NCBI GenBank assembly: GCA_043228905.1
Contig: JBHGNT010000002.1
Coordinates: 13,578,001 to 13,642,000 of the forward strand
Length of the DNA stretch: 64,000 nt
Origin: Azolla caroliniana
Taxonomy: Eukaryota > Polypodiophyta
Direction of reading: 5' to 3'
Part shown: positions 44,741-54,910 of the stretch, piece by piece
How positions within the stretch are numbered: the stretch's first letter is position 1
Layout of the letters: each line of letters opens with the position of its first letter
Program-made: the position numbers and the translations under genes
Notes under the pieces: generated by a model
Seen by the model: the letters and a program-made list of their open reading frames with translations, nothing else
Told to the model about the DNA's origin: nothing
Databases searched by the model: none

Positions 44741-45802
44741 TTTTATGCCCTTGTTCGTAGCCACCGACTCTTCGTGGTCAGCGGTCGTCTTCTTACCAAT
44801 CGCGCAAGCCCCGTCTGGGCTTGCTTCTCCAATGACCGGGATCTCGGGTTGACACGCCCGAAACCGCTGGTCCCAACATTCCGGTTCCGCGATCTGTATC
44901 TCGGCCTCGTCCTTGGCCGTTCTTTCTCCGCAAGTCGAGAGGGCGTTTCGTTCCACACCCTCTCCCGTGGTACCGTGGTACCAATCTTCCGCTGTCGCGT
45001 GGGGCAAGTCCGTCTTCTCAGTCTCGGCTTGCGGCCTCCGTCTTTCCTCCTCCTCGAGCATCGCCTCGAGAGTTGTGTACGCCTCTGCAATCCTGGCCCC
45101 AACGCTGACCCTTGCCGACTCTCTCTGCCGTTCGGCCTCTTCCCGCTGTGATGGCACGTCGTCGCGTACCTTCCTCTTAGCCTTCTCGGCTCGCTCGTTG
45201 TCTAGCCGTTGGCACACCCTTCCGACCTTCGACCAGTCCTCCGGAAACCCATTCGCTCCGTCATCGTCTTCGAGCTCAATCCCGATGGCTTCCCGTTCCG
45301 CTCGGTCGATCGACCTGACGAACAAAAGGACTTTGTCCGCGCCCACCAAACCTTGTTCCCGCTCCGGTAGCCGAGCAAGCCGTCGCTCAAACTCTCGGAA
45401 TGCCTTGGTCGCACCCCGGTGGGTCTTTGCCGATGCTACCCACTGGTCAAAGTCGTGCCGTCCCCGCCTCTTCCGCCGTCCTCCGTATGCCTTCAGGAGC
45501 GCCTCTTCAAAGGCCTCCCACGAACTATGAGCCTCACGGAGCTCCTTTATTTCCGCATGCATCCGGAAAACCATGACCCAACAGAAGAACTCCAGCCTCA
45601 ACGCCTCGTCTACGCCACGCTCCTCCATTTCCGCGTTGTAGGCTTCCAAGTAAGATGGGACTTTGTCCCCGTTGAAACGGCCGACTCTTTCGACCACTCG
45701 CTCAACCGGTTGTTGCGCTGCTTCTCGCCTCATCACCACTCGTGCCGACTCCAACACCACTTCGGCCACCATCTCCGCAAGGTCGTCGTCTTCCGACTCC
45801 AT
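44420..45802 (-). CDS. gag: Element K Gag, 460 aa
   Basis: The frame is open from the first ATG after the primer site. The capsid-like part resembles G1 Gag (RVGRFNGDKVPSYLEAYNAEM, then ERGVDEA; later GADKVLLFVRSID and FPEDWSKVGRVC). No CCHC zinc knuckle is visible, unlike G1. After about residue 215 the protein turns charged and low in complexity and runs into the repeated-module region (GPEC...EEGGGE). The open state suggests that Gag function was kept until recently. It would form particles or be packaged by those of a relative. Confidence 0.8.
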   Translation of the reverse strand: MESEDDDLAEMVAEVVLESARVVMRREAAQQPVERVVERVGRFNGDKVPSYLEAYNAEMEERGVDEALRLEFFCWVMVFRMHAEIKELREAHSSWEAFEEALLKAYGGRRKRRGRHDFDQWVASAKTHRGATKAFREFERRLARLPEREQGLVGADKVLLFVRSIDRAEREAIGIELEDDDGANGFPEDWSKVGRVCQRLDNERAEKAKRKVRDDVPSQREEAERQRESARVSVGARIAEAYTTLEAMLEEEERRRPQAETEKTDLPHATAEDWYHGTTGEGVERNALSTCGERTAKDEAEIQIAEPECWDQRFRACQPEIPVIGEASPDGACAIGKKTTADHEESVATNKGIKRTGDSLCLPTLAPGTMAVGPECPRESQAEEGGGERPRITSETIRGRNGRKPTDPIPKNSAFGPVCPCKTEEMDGGTEESWHNASEDGWEMTCEEAEDGCGTRRSAF

Positions 45803-45817
45803 CCTCCCTTGCCGCCT

Positions 45818-45835
45818 TTCACGTCGGGTTCACCA
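45818..45835 (-). other. Element K primer binding site
   Basis: On the minus strand it reads TGGTGAACCCGACGTGAA, identical to G1, four bases inside the 5' LTR. Confidence 0.8.
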
Positions 45836-45839
45836 AAGA

Positions 45840-45967
45840 TGTCGCGTTGTTACGCGCGTGGTGGAGAAAGGCGGGACCACGGGGGTCTTGGACTAGGGAG
45901 TGACGGAGCGTAGGAAGTCGTACTTCACTGTTTCTAGGGCATCCCAAAACACACTGGAAGCGACCGA

Positions 45968-46028
<61 letters not shown>

Positions 46029-46641
46029 TTAACACCGACTCACGCACACACACGCACACACACACACACACACAAGCCGACCCGACTCACACCCTTATGT
46101 ACAGGAAACACAGGAAAGGGGAAGCACCCGACATCAACAGAGACGCGAATATACACAGACAGACACAACGTATATATATATATATATATAAAGAAGAATA
46201 CATTCTCGGCGTCTGGCCGGACCAAGATAGCTTACAACAGTCGTCTGCTGTCAAGTTGCCGTCGGGGATCTCTCGGGCTCGTCGCGTCGAGCGGGGTCTT
46301 GCACAGGGAGATGAGCTGCAGCAAACCCTATGCGAACACGAAGGGGGGAGAAGAAGAAGAAACTAACTCTAAACCTAACGGTATACCCTCTAATGCAAAA
46401 TGGGCAACCCTTTCACAAAGGGTGGTCCCTTCCTTTTATAGAACAAGGATAGGGATGCGTTACAATGTGGGATAAATCTCGACTTACATGGGATCGTCTG
46501 TCCCGACTTGACTACTCTTCGGTGCCATAAAGGCGCCCTCGATATTGACACTAAATGTACATGGGTGCGTACACACGCTGCACCCCGCTGATGTAGCCAA
46601 TGTTTCCCGGTTTCCGGCTCTGGCCGAAATTCTTCACGACA
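45840..46641 (-). repeat. Element K 5' LTR
   Basis: 802 bp. A (GA)n tract at about 45971-46025, a CACA tract and a TATATA run mirror those of the other LTR. Confidence 0.92.
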
Positions 46642-46649
46642 TCGTTTCG

Positions 46650-47705
46650 ACCTTGCCTGATGAAAAGTGAAGAGTCTGATTTCGACGGAGCAAACCCTGC
46701 CTAATGTAGTTTTTGCGTGATCTTTGCGTTCTAGGCACGTGGGGCTTGCTTGAGTCTGTAGAGGGACTTCTTCAATTGGCACATTGCCGATGTATTTACT
46801 CCGAACTGAAATCTGGGGGGCTGAACCCCTTCGCCGCTGCCACCGCAAGCAGGACACATACGGTCTTCAACTTCGTGACTAGCATGAATGTCACATCGTA
46901 ATCGATGCCCTATTGCTGCATGTAGCCTTTGGCCACTAATCGGGCCTTGTACCTGTTGACGGAGCCGTCCATGTTGTATTTAACCTTGTATACCCATTGA
47001 TAACCGATTGGCTTCATTCCTTTTTTGTATGTCCACCAAGTCCCACGTCTCATTCTCCATGAGCGCGTGCATCTCTTCTTCCATGGCCTTCTGCCAATTC
47101 GGATCCTTAACCGCTTCAGCATAGCTCTCTGGCTCACGCTGGACTGCCACCTTTGCCTTGTATGCATAATGATGTGCCATATATTTGTTATACCCGTATC
47201 TCTTCACGGGGTTATTCTAGCGGGTGGATCGAAGCAATTCCTGATTCACCGATTTCTTGGCTTTCTTGGCTTTCTTGGTTGACTTAGACTTCTCTTCCGA
47301 AGGTCCATCTCTACTTTGTCCGGAGTCAGATTCGCTCTGATTTGACTGAGCTCTGTCGATGTCTTATTCCGACATCTTCTTCTCCCCCTTCTACTTGTGC
47401 GTGAACCATCTCCTCGGTTCCTCAGGCGGGGACAACACGACCGAGTCTTCACTACTCGTCGGCTCATCATCTAGTTGATCACTCCAGTTAAACTAGTCTG
47501 GATTCGGTCCACTAATTCGGAGAGAAGTCAGACTATCCTGTTGTTCGGATTCTGTTTCGCTTCCCTTTGTTCCGGATTCCACCGGATCATCAACAACAAT
47601 CGGCTCGAGTTCGGGTGGAGAGAAGTACCAGGATGCTGATTCATCAAAAACGACATCTCGGCTAACTCGGACGGTTTTCGATCGGAGGTTATAAAACTTA
47701 TAACG
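46650..47705 (-). pseudogene. Copia C RT N-terminal half and linker
   Basis: Minus-strand pieces give MKRYGYNKYMAHHYAYKAKV, EPESYAEAVKDPNW and, in another frame, [18 protein letters not shown] then follows. The [11 protein letters not shown] segment is missing (deletion), and a LKKSLYR-like block and FHQARSKR lie just before K. An acidic linker rich in Ser/Glu fills 47215-47705. Frame changes and stops are frequent. Confidence 0.75.
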
Positions 47706-47708
47706 CTT

Positions 47709-48005
47709 CTATTCATCCGAGTGGCCGATAAGAATCCACTTTTCGGCTTTCACCTCTAACTTCCTCCGTTTTTCCTTCGGTACATGCACATATGCAATGT
47801 TACCGAACACCCGAACATGTGCCAAGTTCGGCTTTTGCTCGGAATACAGTTCGTGCGGCGACATCTCTATCCCTGAGGCAGATATCTGACTTTGGATATA
47901 GACGGTTGTCCGAATTGCTTCGGCCCAATAGAACTTGGGCATGCTTTTCTCCTCAAGCATCACCCTTGCCGCTTCTACCAACGTCCTATTCCGACATGCG
48001 GCCAT
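47709..48005 (-). pseudogene. Copia C integrase C-terminal part
   Basis: It reads RNRTLVEAARVMLEEKSM and ends VHVPKEKRRKLEVKAEKWI, the block after the integrase core. A stop or shift near 48010-48045 separates it from the core in the fused frame upstream. Confidence 0.75.
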
Positions 48006-48044
48006 GCCTTTCTGCTCCGGCGTGTATCTGTAGGAGAATTCCTA

Positions 48045-49076
48045 TCAGATTCCCTTCATCTGCAGATAACTCGTGAACTGGCCGGAAAAGTACTCTTTTC
48101 TGCCATCCGATCTCAAACACTTGATCTTCCTTATGGTCTCACGTTCAACATGGTTTTTCAAATCCCCGAAGCATGAGAAGACTTTGCTTTTCTTCTGAAT
48201 TAGATAAATCCATGTGTGCCGGGTGAAATCGTCGATGAAGGAGACGAAATACCGACTCCCACCAATGCTCACGTTTTGTGCTAGTCCCCACACATCTGAA
48301 TGGATGAGATCAAGCCAATTCCATCTCCGATTCTTTTCATTGGGGAATGGAAGCCTATGTTGCTCCGATTCTTCATGGCTCGTCATGTGGTTTGATGCTC
48401 CGGAGTCAACGTACCACACTTCCCCCAATCCAGAAGTGGTCTTCATCATTGAGTTCGCCTTGTGCTTCATCACAAAGGCTGGCCCTTTTCTGGTCTTACT
48501 GGTTCTAGATCCTTCCGATCCTTTTGCATAGTGCGACCTTTGCCGGTTTCCTCGACCGGCTTTGCCGGATCCGGATTTGTTCGAATTGGCGCGCTTCTTC
48601 CAGCACTCGCTCTCTGTGTGGCCCTTTCGGCCACAATACCAACATTCCGTTGCGGCCTTGTCTTGCTGGTTTCCGGTGCCGCCTTGACTCCCCCTACTTG
48701 TGCAGGGTCTGGAACTGTTGTTGGCACCATCCCTGTGCCTCCAATTCTGCTCTTGTCGGCCGCTTCCATCGTGTGCTGATCCGCCTCGTCCACCACGACC
48801 ACGGGGCCGATCCATCTCCGTGTACAACATCCTATTGTCGGTGTGTGTGCTCGTTGACACATCGACGTGGTTCTCCGCTACTAGGAGCATCGACTGTAAG
48901 TCAAAAAACGAGGGTGTATTCTCCCTTGTACAGACCGCCGTCCGGATTGCTCTGAACTTTGACGCTAGGTCCCCGAGACAAACTTGCACCATCTCATCTT
49001 CCTCGACGGTTACGTTCATAGAGGCAAGTGAGTCGTAGATGTCTTTGATTCGGGCTGTATAGTCGGCCACCGACAT
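48045..49076 (-). CDS. Copia C gag-protease-integrase piece fused by deletion, 343 aa
   Basis: The open frame starts in Gag (MSVADYTARIKDIYDSL), has the zinc knuckle CWYCGRKGHTESEC at about residues 143-156, and the protease site VDSGASNHMTSHEE at about 221-234. It then jumps to SEQHRLPFPNEKNR and the integrase core: HSDVWGLAQ, FIDDFTRHTWIY and CLRSDGRKEYF. Compared with Copia A, the end of protease and the pre-integrase finger (some 160 residues) are missing, yet the frame is kept. It probably makes no active enzyme. The ATG is internal; Gag proper starts at 49394. Confidence 0.8.
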   Translation of the reverse strand: MSVADYTARIKDIYDSLASMNVTVEEDEMVQVCLGDLASKFRAIRTAVCTRENTPSFFDLQSMLLVAENHVDVSTSTHTDNRMLYTEMDRPRGRGGRGGSAHDGSGRQEQNWRHRDGANNSSRPCTSRGSQGGTGNQQDKAATECWYCGRKGHTESECWKKRANSNKSGSGKAGRGNRQRSHYAKGSEGSRTSKTRKGPAFVMKHKANSMMKTTSGLGEVWYVDSGASNHMTSHEESEQHRLPFPNEKNRRWNWLDLIHSDVWGLAQNVSIGGSRYFVSFIDDFTRHTWIYLIQKKSKVFSCFGDLKNHVERETIRKIKCLRSDGRKEYFSGQFTSYLQMKGI

Positions 49077-49394
49077 GTCCTTCTGTCAGACATTGCTCAA
49101 CTCCTATAAGAATTGCAGCTTCCGGGTCGCGATGCCCAAGCTTCCTTCCACATCTTGGTGTCCTGGTATGGCTCAGCAGAAGATCGCCGACATTGGACGC
49201 AAAGCAATACATAACTCTACTTGCCGCTTGTTCCCAACTCGGGAAGTCCCTGTGTGCAACATCAAGTGTCATATATCGTTAGCTTCGTCGAAATAACTCC
49301 AGTAACCGTGCCCGAGCAGGTACTGGTGCATCTTGTATGAACAGGATGCATAGTTGGATCTGTCGAGCTTCTCCGTTGGAATCGCGCTAGCCAT
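49077..49394 (-). pseudogene. Copia C Gag N-terminus, frameshifted
   Basis: ATG at 49394-49392 opens MASAIPTEKLDRSN, the family's Gag start, followed by SYKMHQYLLGHGYWSY. Frame changes and stops before 49077 break it (the AWEQAASRVMYC block is in another frame at about 49195-49240). Confidence 0.75.
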
Positions 49395-49491
49395 TCCTCG
49401 GTCCATATTTTTCTTCTGTCTGTTCTTTGTCGGGTGTTAGGGTTTGTCTTCAAAAAACACTTGGCCACTGCAGAGGTTCTCAACCCTCATG

Positions 49492-49948
49492 TTCTGATAC
49501 CATGTAAAAGTGAAAATGCGGAAGCTAAGACAGAACCGGCTCTGCCAGACAACAATAGAATACAGACATGTTTAATGGAACCTTAAGAATACACGAGAGA
49601 GACAAAAAGAGCAGAACAGTGAAACTCAATTCAAAATAACAACACTTTGTACATATAGTGTCCTACATAACACCTTTTATACAAGTCCTTAAAAGGACTG
49701 ACAGAAGTACTGACATGTACTTCAATGCTCATACGAGCGACTAACACTGACTCCTAAAATTATGCCTACGTACTAGGCTAGATTCGTAGATCTCTAACGG
49801 CTTACCAGTTAGAATCCGATCCAGCTCTCCGATCCGACTCCTGGTTCCGGATACCATCCGTACACCGATCCGGTTCTTCGTTTCGGACTCTGATCCGGCT
49901 CTGGCTTATTCAACCGATCCGGATCCAATTGAGCTTGTCCGCTCAACA
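49492..49948 (-). repeat. Copia C 5' LTR with primer site
   Basis: The LTR spans 49503-49948 (446 bp) and is delimited by TGTTGAGCGG and ...TTTTACA on the minus strand. TGGTATCAGAA (49502 down to 49492), the initiator-Met type primer site, is adjacent. Confidence 0.9.
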
Positions 49949-50385
49949 ATTGATTGACATCAATTGATGTCACTTTGCCATGTTAGCTACCCCAAACCTT
50001 TGTTCTTTTAACTATGGGAAAAAACCTACCCCCGACACAAAATTGGACCCCTCCTCACTTTCTTTTTCATTATTCAAATAAAAAAAACTCTACCCACAAC
50101 CTTAGGAGACATTATTTCCCAAATACCCTCCTACTCTTCAATTCTTTATGACTTATAAACATTACAGTTAATCTTTGCAGTACAAACATTTACACTTTTA
50201 CATTAGACATACAAATGCCCTTACACTTACACATTATATTAGTATACACATTTAAATAGTAATATATAAGTGCACACAAGCACAAGCACATTACATTCTC
50301 ATATACTATTACACATATTTAAACTTAAATAGAAATACATGCATATATAGCTACTTACATTCAATCTTATATCCAAGTAAATCCT
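49949..50385. other. No gene recognised
   Basis: AT-rich sequence right of Copia C, with an imperfect hairpin ATTGATTGACATCAAT near 49947-49962. It may include the untranslated 3' end of Copia J. Confidence 0.5.
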
Positions 50386-51204
50386 TCATCTATTGTATAA
50401 GCCATAAATTTTCAAATATTGCAAAATAATATGCTTTCTATTAAACTTCAATTGATGATGAATAAGCAGATGATTGTTTCGTACTTGACAATCAGATGAG
50501 TCCACCACCATAAATGAAACAGTAACCAGATATTGATTTTCCATTATCAGTAAATTGAGCCCAATCAATATCTGAATAGCCATATATGTAGTCTCAATTT
50601 AAGTAAGTAATTCCATAGTCCATAGTAAAATATAAATACTTGAGGACTCACAATGCTTCTCTCCAATGTGTGACATGTGGTTCACTATTAAGTACATCCA
50701 TTGAATAAATATTTGGTCTAGTGTCTGTTATATACCAAAAACATCCATCGAATAAGAGATCTAAATTTGGATGCATCTTCAAAATTTGGAGTATCATCAA
50801 ATTTGCTAACTGTTGCATGAGGCGGAAGAGGACAAATGATGTGCTTTGGTTTCTCCATTCTATAATCTCTTAAGCACTGTTTTAAATTGAGATATGAATA
50901 TGCAAGCTTTAAATTGCCATATTTCCATGCCAATATAATAACAAAGAAGACACAAACCAATCATCTCAAATTGAGATGTAAGAATTTCTTTAAGAGAATT
51001 TATTTGAGTCATATGAACCTAAAATAAGTAGATCATCAACATACAAGATCATAAGTACTGATATAGTACCATTGTCTTGTAGTAGATAAAGATCTGGATC
51101 TGCTAAAGAACAAACGAAACCAAAATTAATTTGAGAAATCCATGAATTTTAAAATACCACGCTCTTGGTGGTTGCTTCAATCCATATAAAGCCTTCCTTT
51201 ATAT

Positions 51205-51209
51205 GTATG

Positions 51210-51271
<62 letters not shown>
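51205..51271. repeat. (TA)n microsatellite within Copia J RT
   Basis: About 67 bp of TATGTATG and TATATA replaces the segment after the QMDVKSTFI block, so the RT is also lacking some residues there. Confidence 0.9.
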
Positions 51272-51274
<3 letters not shown>

Positions 51275-51382
51275 GTAGATTTAACATCCATTTGATATAT
51301 TTAACATTTGTGGCTAGCACAAAATGCTAATATGCATCTAATTGTTTTGAATTTAGCAGTAAAAGAGAAGGTCTCTTTATAA

Positions 51383-51437
51383 CTAATGGAAGGAGAGTTT
51401 TTTTGGAAAAAAAGAAAGGAAAGAAGAAGAAGAAGAA
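51383..51437 (+). mobile_element. 55-bp LINE 3' tail insertion
   Basis: CTAATGGAAGGAGAGTTTTT and the A/GA-rich end match the tail of LINE L1 at about 9057-9098. The insert is flanked by AAGGTCTCTTTATAA (51368-51382) and AAGGTCTCATTATAA (51438-51452), a 15-bp duplication with one mismatch. This is the mark of target-primed reverse transcription with extreme 5' truncation. Confidence 0.7.
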
Positions 51438-54084
51438 AAGGTCTCATTATAATCACTACCTTCTTGTAGTTCATATCCTTTGGCAACTAATCAAGCCTTA
51501 TACTTATCCAAACTTCAATCTCCATTATATTTTATTTTAAAGATCCACTTGACAACAATTACCTTCTTATCAATAGGTCTATCTACTAAAACCCAAGTTC
51601 CATTCTTTTCAATTGATAGAATTTGAGCTTCCATTGCCTTTTTCCAATTTGGATTTCCAAGAGCTTATTCCACTGATTTTGGTACTTTCTCCCAACCATT
51701 AATGATGGTACTCATTAATGTAAGATTACCTTCTGCAATTGATAATTTTGACTTACTTCTTGTGTACCTTTCTTGATTATCATTATCTTGAAACTTTGTA
51801 GATCTGAAGCACTTGAATTTTGTATAATCTAAAGTAAACTTTAGCCATCTTGGTGAAGGACGTTGTGATTGAGACTAAGTAGGTATAGGCTTTTGTTATA
51901 ATATCTTTTTCAAATAAAGGAGATCTAGAAATACTAGATGGAGATGGTGAAGTTGAGAGTTCCATTCTTCCATTGCCTTTTCCATAAAATCATTGCCTTT
52001 TCCAATTTGGATTTCCAAGAGCTTCAACCATTGACTTTGGTACTTTCTCACAATCATTACTGATAGTACTCATTAATGTAAGATTAACCTCTGCAATTGA
52101 TAACTTTGACTTACTTCTTGTGTACCTTTCTTTATTATCACTTTCTTGTAACGTTGTAGATCTCAATCACTTTAATTTTGTATCATCTAACATTGACTTC
52201 AGCCATCTTGGTGGAGGACGTTATGACTGAGATTAAGAAAGAATTGGATTTTGAGTAGTAGATGAACTATTAAAAGGAGTTATAGTATCTTTTTCCAAAA
52301 ATAGGAGATTTAGAAATAATAGATAGAGATGGTGAAGTAGAGTAAATTGGGAAGGAAAAGTAACATCGAGATCATCTTCATATTCACCCTTAAGGATTGC
52401 TTCATCAAAGATAACATCCCTACTTATTACGATTTCTTTCTTTGTTGGGTTCCACATTTTGTAAGCTTTATACTATTAAGAACTATATCGAACAAATATC
52501 ATCTTTTGGGATTTTGAATCCACTATCTTTCTTAGATGGTCTAGAATATACACATAAGCAACACAACCGAAGACTTTAAAATAAGAAACTGATGGCTTGT
52601 GACCAAAGAAAACTTCTCAAGGAATTTTATCTTGTAAAGCTTTAGTTGGAATACAGTTGAGTGTATGCATTGAAGTATTGACAGTTTCTCCCCAAAATTC
52701 TTTTGAAAGTTATGCATAGCAAATCAATGATGTTGCCATTTCTATAGATGTTCTGTTTCTTCTTTCTACAACTCCATTTTGTTGAGGAGAATACGGAATC
52801 GTAAATTGCCTTTTGATTCCCTTCTTGCAAAAAGCATTGAATCTATCATTTACAAACTCCTTTCCATTATCTGTTCTTATTAACTTCAAACTAAAAACTT
52901 TGAGTTTCTGCCATGGAACACCATTCTTGAAAACAATCAAACACTTTAGACATTGCTTTTAGCATAAAAACCTAAGTCATTCTAGAAAAACCATTGATCA
53001 CTAACATGAAATAGTTATGATGACCACGCAACTTAGGAGAAATTGGACCATGTAAATCCATATGAACCAAATTTAATATTCTAAGTGAGCTTCATGAGGC
53101 AAAGAAGCAATATGTTGTTTCCCTTCTTGGCAAGCCTCACACGATTTGCTTACTTTGAGCAATGTGGAAGTCCTTTTACCATATACTTCATTCTCGAGAG
53201 AGTTAGATATGGTACATGCCCTAACCTAGCATGCCACCAAAACAATTCTTGGTTGTCCACAGAATTCATAGAATTCAGATAGCTTGCAAATATCTAAAAA
53301 TCAGACGACTCCTTAGATTGCACATTGAAATTCTTCATATAATGCAAGTCTCCCTTTCGTTGTCCTTTTGGAATGATGTAACCTATATCTCTAGAAACAA
53401 ACGTACTGATTTAGTATCAAAGTAAATGCCATAACCTTTATCCATGATTTTCGCTACTTATAACAAGATTTTAGATAGTTTAGGCACATACATGATATTC
53501 CTAATTTTAATATCAAAATTTTGTAATGGAATATTAGCATCACCTTGAGACTATGATTTAATACTAGTTGCAACAATAGGAGTACATAACTCCTCTTTAT
53601 TTTGTAAAATATTGTTATCATTAGTCATGGTTAGTAGCTCCATTATCTACCATCCATTCAAATTTCATGAATTTTTGGATCAATGATTAGTTTTCTCAAC
53701 CATTCCAACTTTAGTCTTATTTTTCATAACTGATGACGCTTACCTTTGCCATCATTGATTTGGAAATCCCTCTTTTTCTTGAGGCAATTTGGCGCTATGT
53801 GACATTTCTTACCACAATTGTGACAAGTAATATCCTTATGTGGATTCTTCTATTTGGAATCATTTTGTTAAAAGGAGATTTTTGTTGCAATGGATGATTC
53901 TCCATCAAGGCATTTTTGTTTCTTTTTCCTTGAATCTTTTGAAGTAAACACTTTTCTAAAGTAGTGTTACAAAAGATTCGAGAGATGATGTAGACTTTTG
54001 AAGTGTTAAGGTGATAGAGTTTAATCTTAATGTAAGCATATGACAAGGAAATAATAGATAGATAGATATGAAAGGAAAGAGAAA

Positions 54085-54495
54085 GAAGGGTGCCGATCCA
54101 CCCGACCACTCCTGAAAGAGGGGATCAAGACGGACTCAAGCCTCGATCAACGTCCCATACCACCACCTTGGCATCAAGTCTTACCTGGTACTAGTGCGCT
54201 GCTCGCTACAAGAGTTTGATCACCATACGATAAGAGTCTTGACGTAGTCGAATGATGTGTTTAATGAGGGTAGCTAGGCCTCATATTTATAGCCAAACTT
54301 GAGGCCCCCAGACAAGTTCACAGTTGGCCCTTATGGGTTGTCTCAATTTCTAGGATTACAAGTAATCCTCCCTTCTTTACACTCTTGGTTTTGTTACGAA
54401 GGCGCTACGAATCTTCTTAGTGCACAACGGACACATGATGTGCAGGATCGTTTGTGTTCAAGGGAGAAAGGGAAGGGGGAAGTGAACTCACCTCT
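54085..54495 (-). repeat. Reversed LTR relic, chromovirus H-like
   Basis: On the minus strand it contains GTGTAAAGAAGG, GGATTACTTGTAATCC, ATTGAGACAACC, TATAAATATGAGGCCTA and CTACCCTCATT. These occur in order in the H 3' LTR at 62430-62545. It is inverted relative to H and diverged, and its edges are uncertain. Confidence 0.6.
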
Positions 54496-54905
54496 GTAAC
54501 AACCCAAAACTTTTTGTTTCATTACGTAGAGAAACCTCTCTCGTCTGTCTTCTTCTTCTCTTCTTACTTCACTCTCCTACTAACCCTTACTATTTTACCT
54601 AAGTATATAAGTGACTTACATATTTAGCTAATTAGTTATGAATAGTTAAATAGTTGTGGATAGCTAAATAGTTGTTTTACGTATATGTCCAATAGTAGCT
54701 AATTCCCTTATAGCTACTATAGAAGATCTCAGTTACCAATAAGCATCACATGCTTTTGTTGAGCTTGTTTCTTAAAACTCCCCCTCAAGCTCAACTTATC
54801 CATTCTTGAGATCATCTTTAGTCGTCTTTCCTTCATGCTTTCCAAGTCTCATACCAATGCTTATAACTCCCATCACATCTCTAAATTGTGTATGTTTTTC
54901 TATGC
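54496..54905 (-). repeat. Copia-like LTR relic with pol end, reversed
   Basis: CTCCCCCTCAAGCTCAACTTA (54778 onward) is a reversed Copia polypurine tract, with the LTR candidate to its left (about 54496-54777) and a remnant of a pol C-terminus to its right, up to 54905. It may be the 3' end of an element cut by H or of unknown origin. Confidence 0.5.
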
Positions 54906-54910
54906 TCATG

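Larger units (their letters stand above)
41415..46641 (-). mobile_element. Gag-only Ty3/Gypsy element K, non-autonomous
   Basis: Reverse-orientation LTRs at 45840-46641 (5', 802 bp) and 41415-42348 (3', 934 bp) begin TGTCGTGAAGAAT and end in ...CGCGACA, as in G1. The primer site is the same as that of G1, and Gag is related. No protease, RT or integrase motif was found in the 5.2 kb, so it would depend on another element, possibly of the G1 type. No clean target duplication exists; only ACG is shared. Confidence 0.85.
39542..49948 (-). mobile_element. Ty1/Copia retrotransposon C, split by element K
   Basis: In reverse orientation it has a 5' LTR (49503-49948), primer site, gag, protease, integrase, RT, RNase H and a 3' LTR (39542-39938). 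Gag-only element K (41415-46641) sits in RT. The family is close to Copia A. It has several stops and an internal deletion. The outer end of the 3' LTR seems to lack about 40-50 bp, so no target duplication is visible. Confidence 0.9.
50386..53990 (-). mobile_element. Ty1/Copia retrotransposon J, old remnant
   Basis: Minus-strand coding remains, from right to left: zinc knuckle CHNCGKKCHIAPNC (about 53826-53785), integrase (52940-52710: RTDNGKEF, then SPQQNGVVERRN with the catalytic Glu), RT with MDVKSTFI, and ILYVDDLLIL near 51020-51050. The RT/RNase H linker (HATVSKFDD) lies near 50805-50830, followed by an RNase H that resembles SDIDWAQF and SGYCFIYGGG (about 50590-50490). Frameshifts and stops are frequent. 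A TA microsatellite and a LINE tail lie in RT. LTRs were not securely found. Confidence 0.82.
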
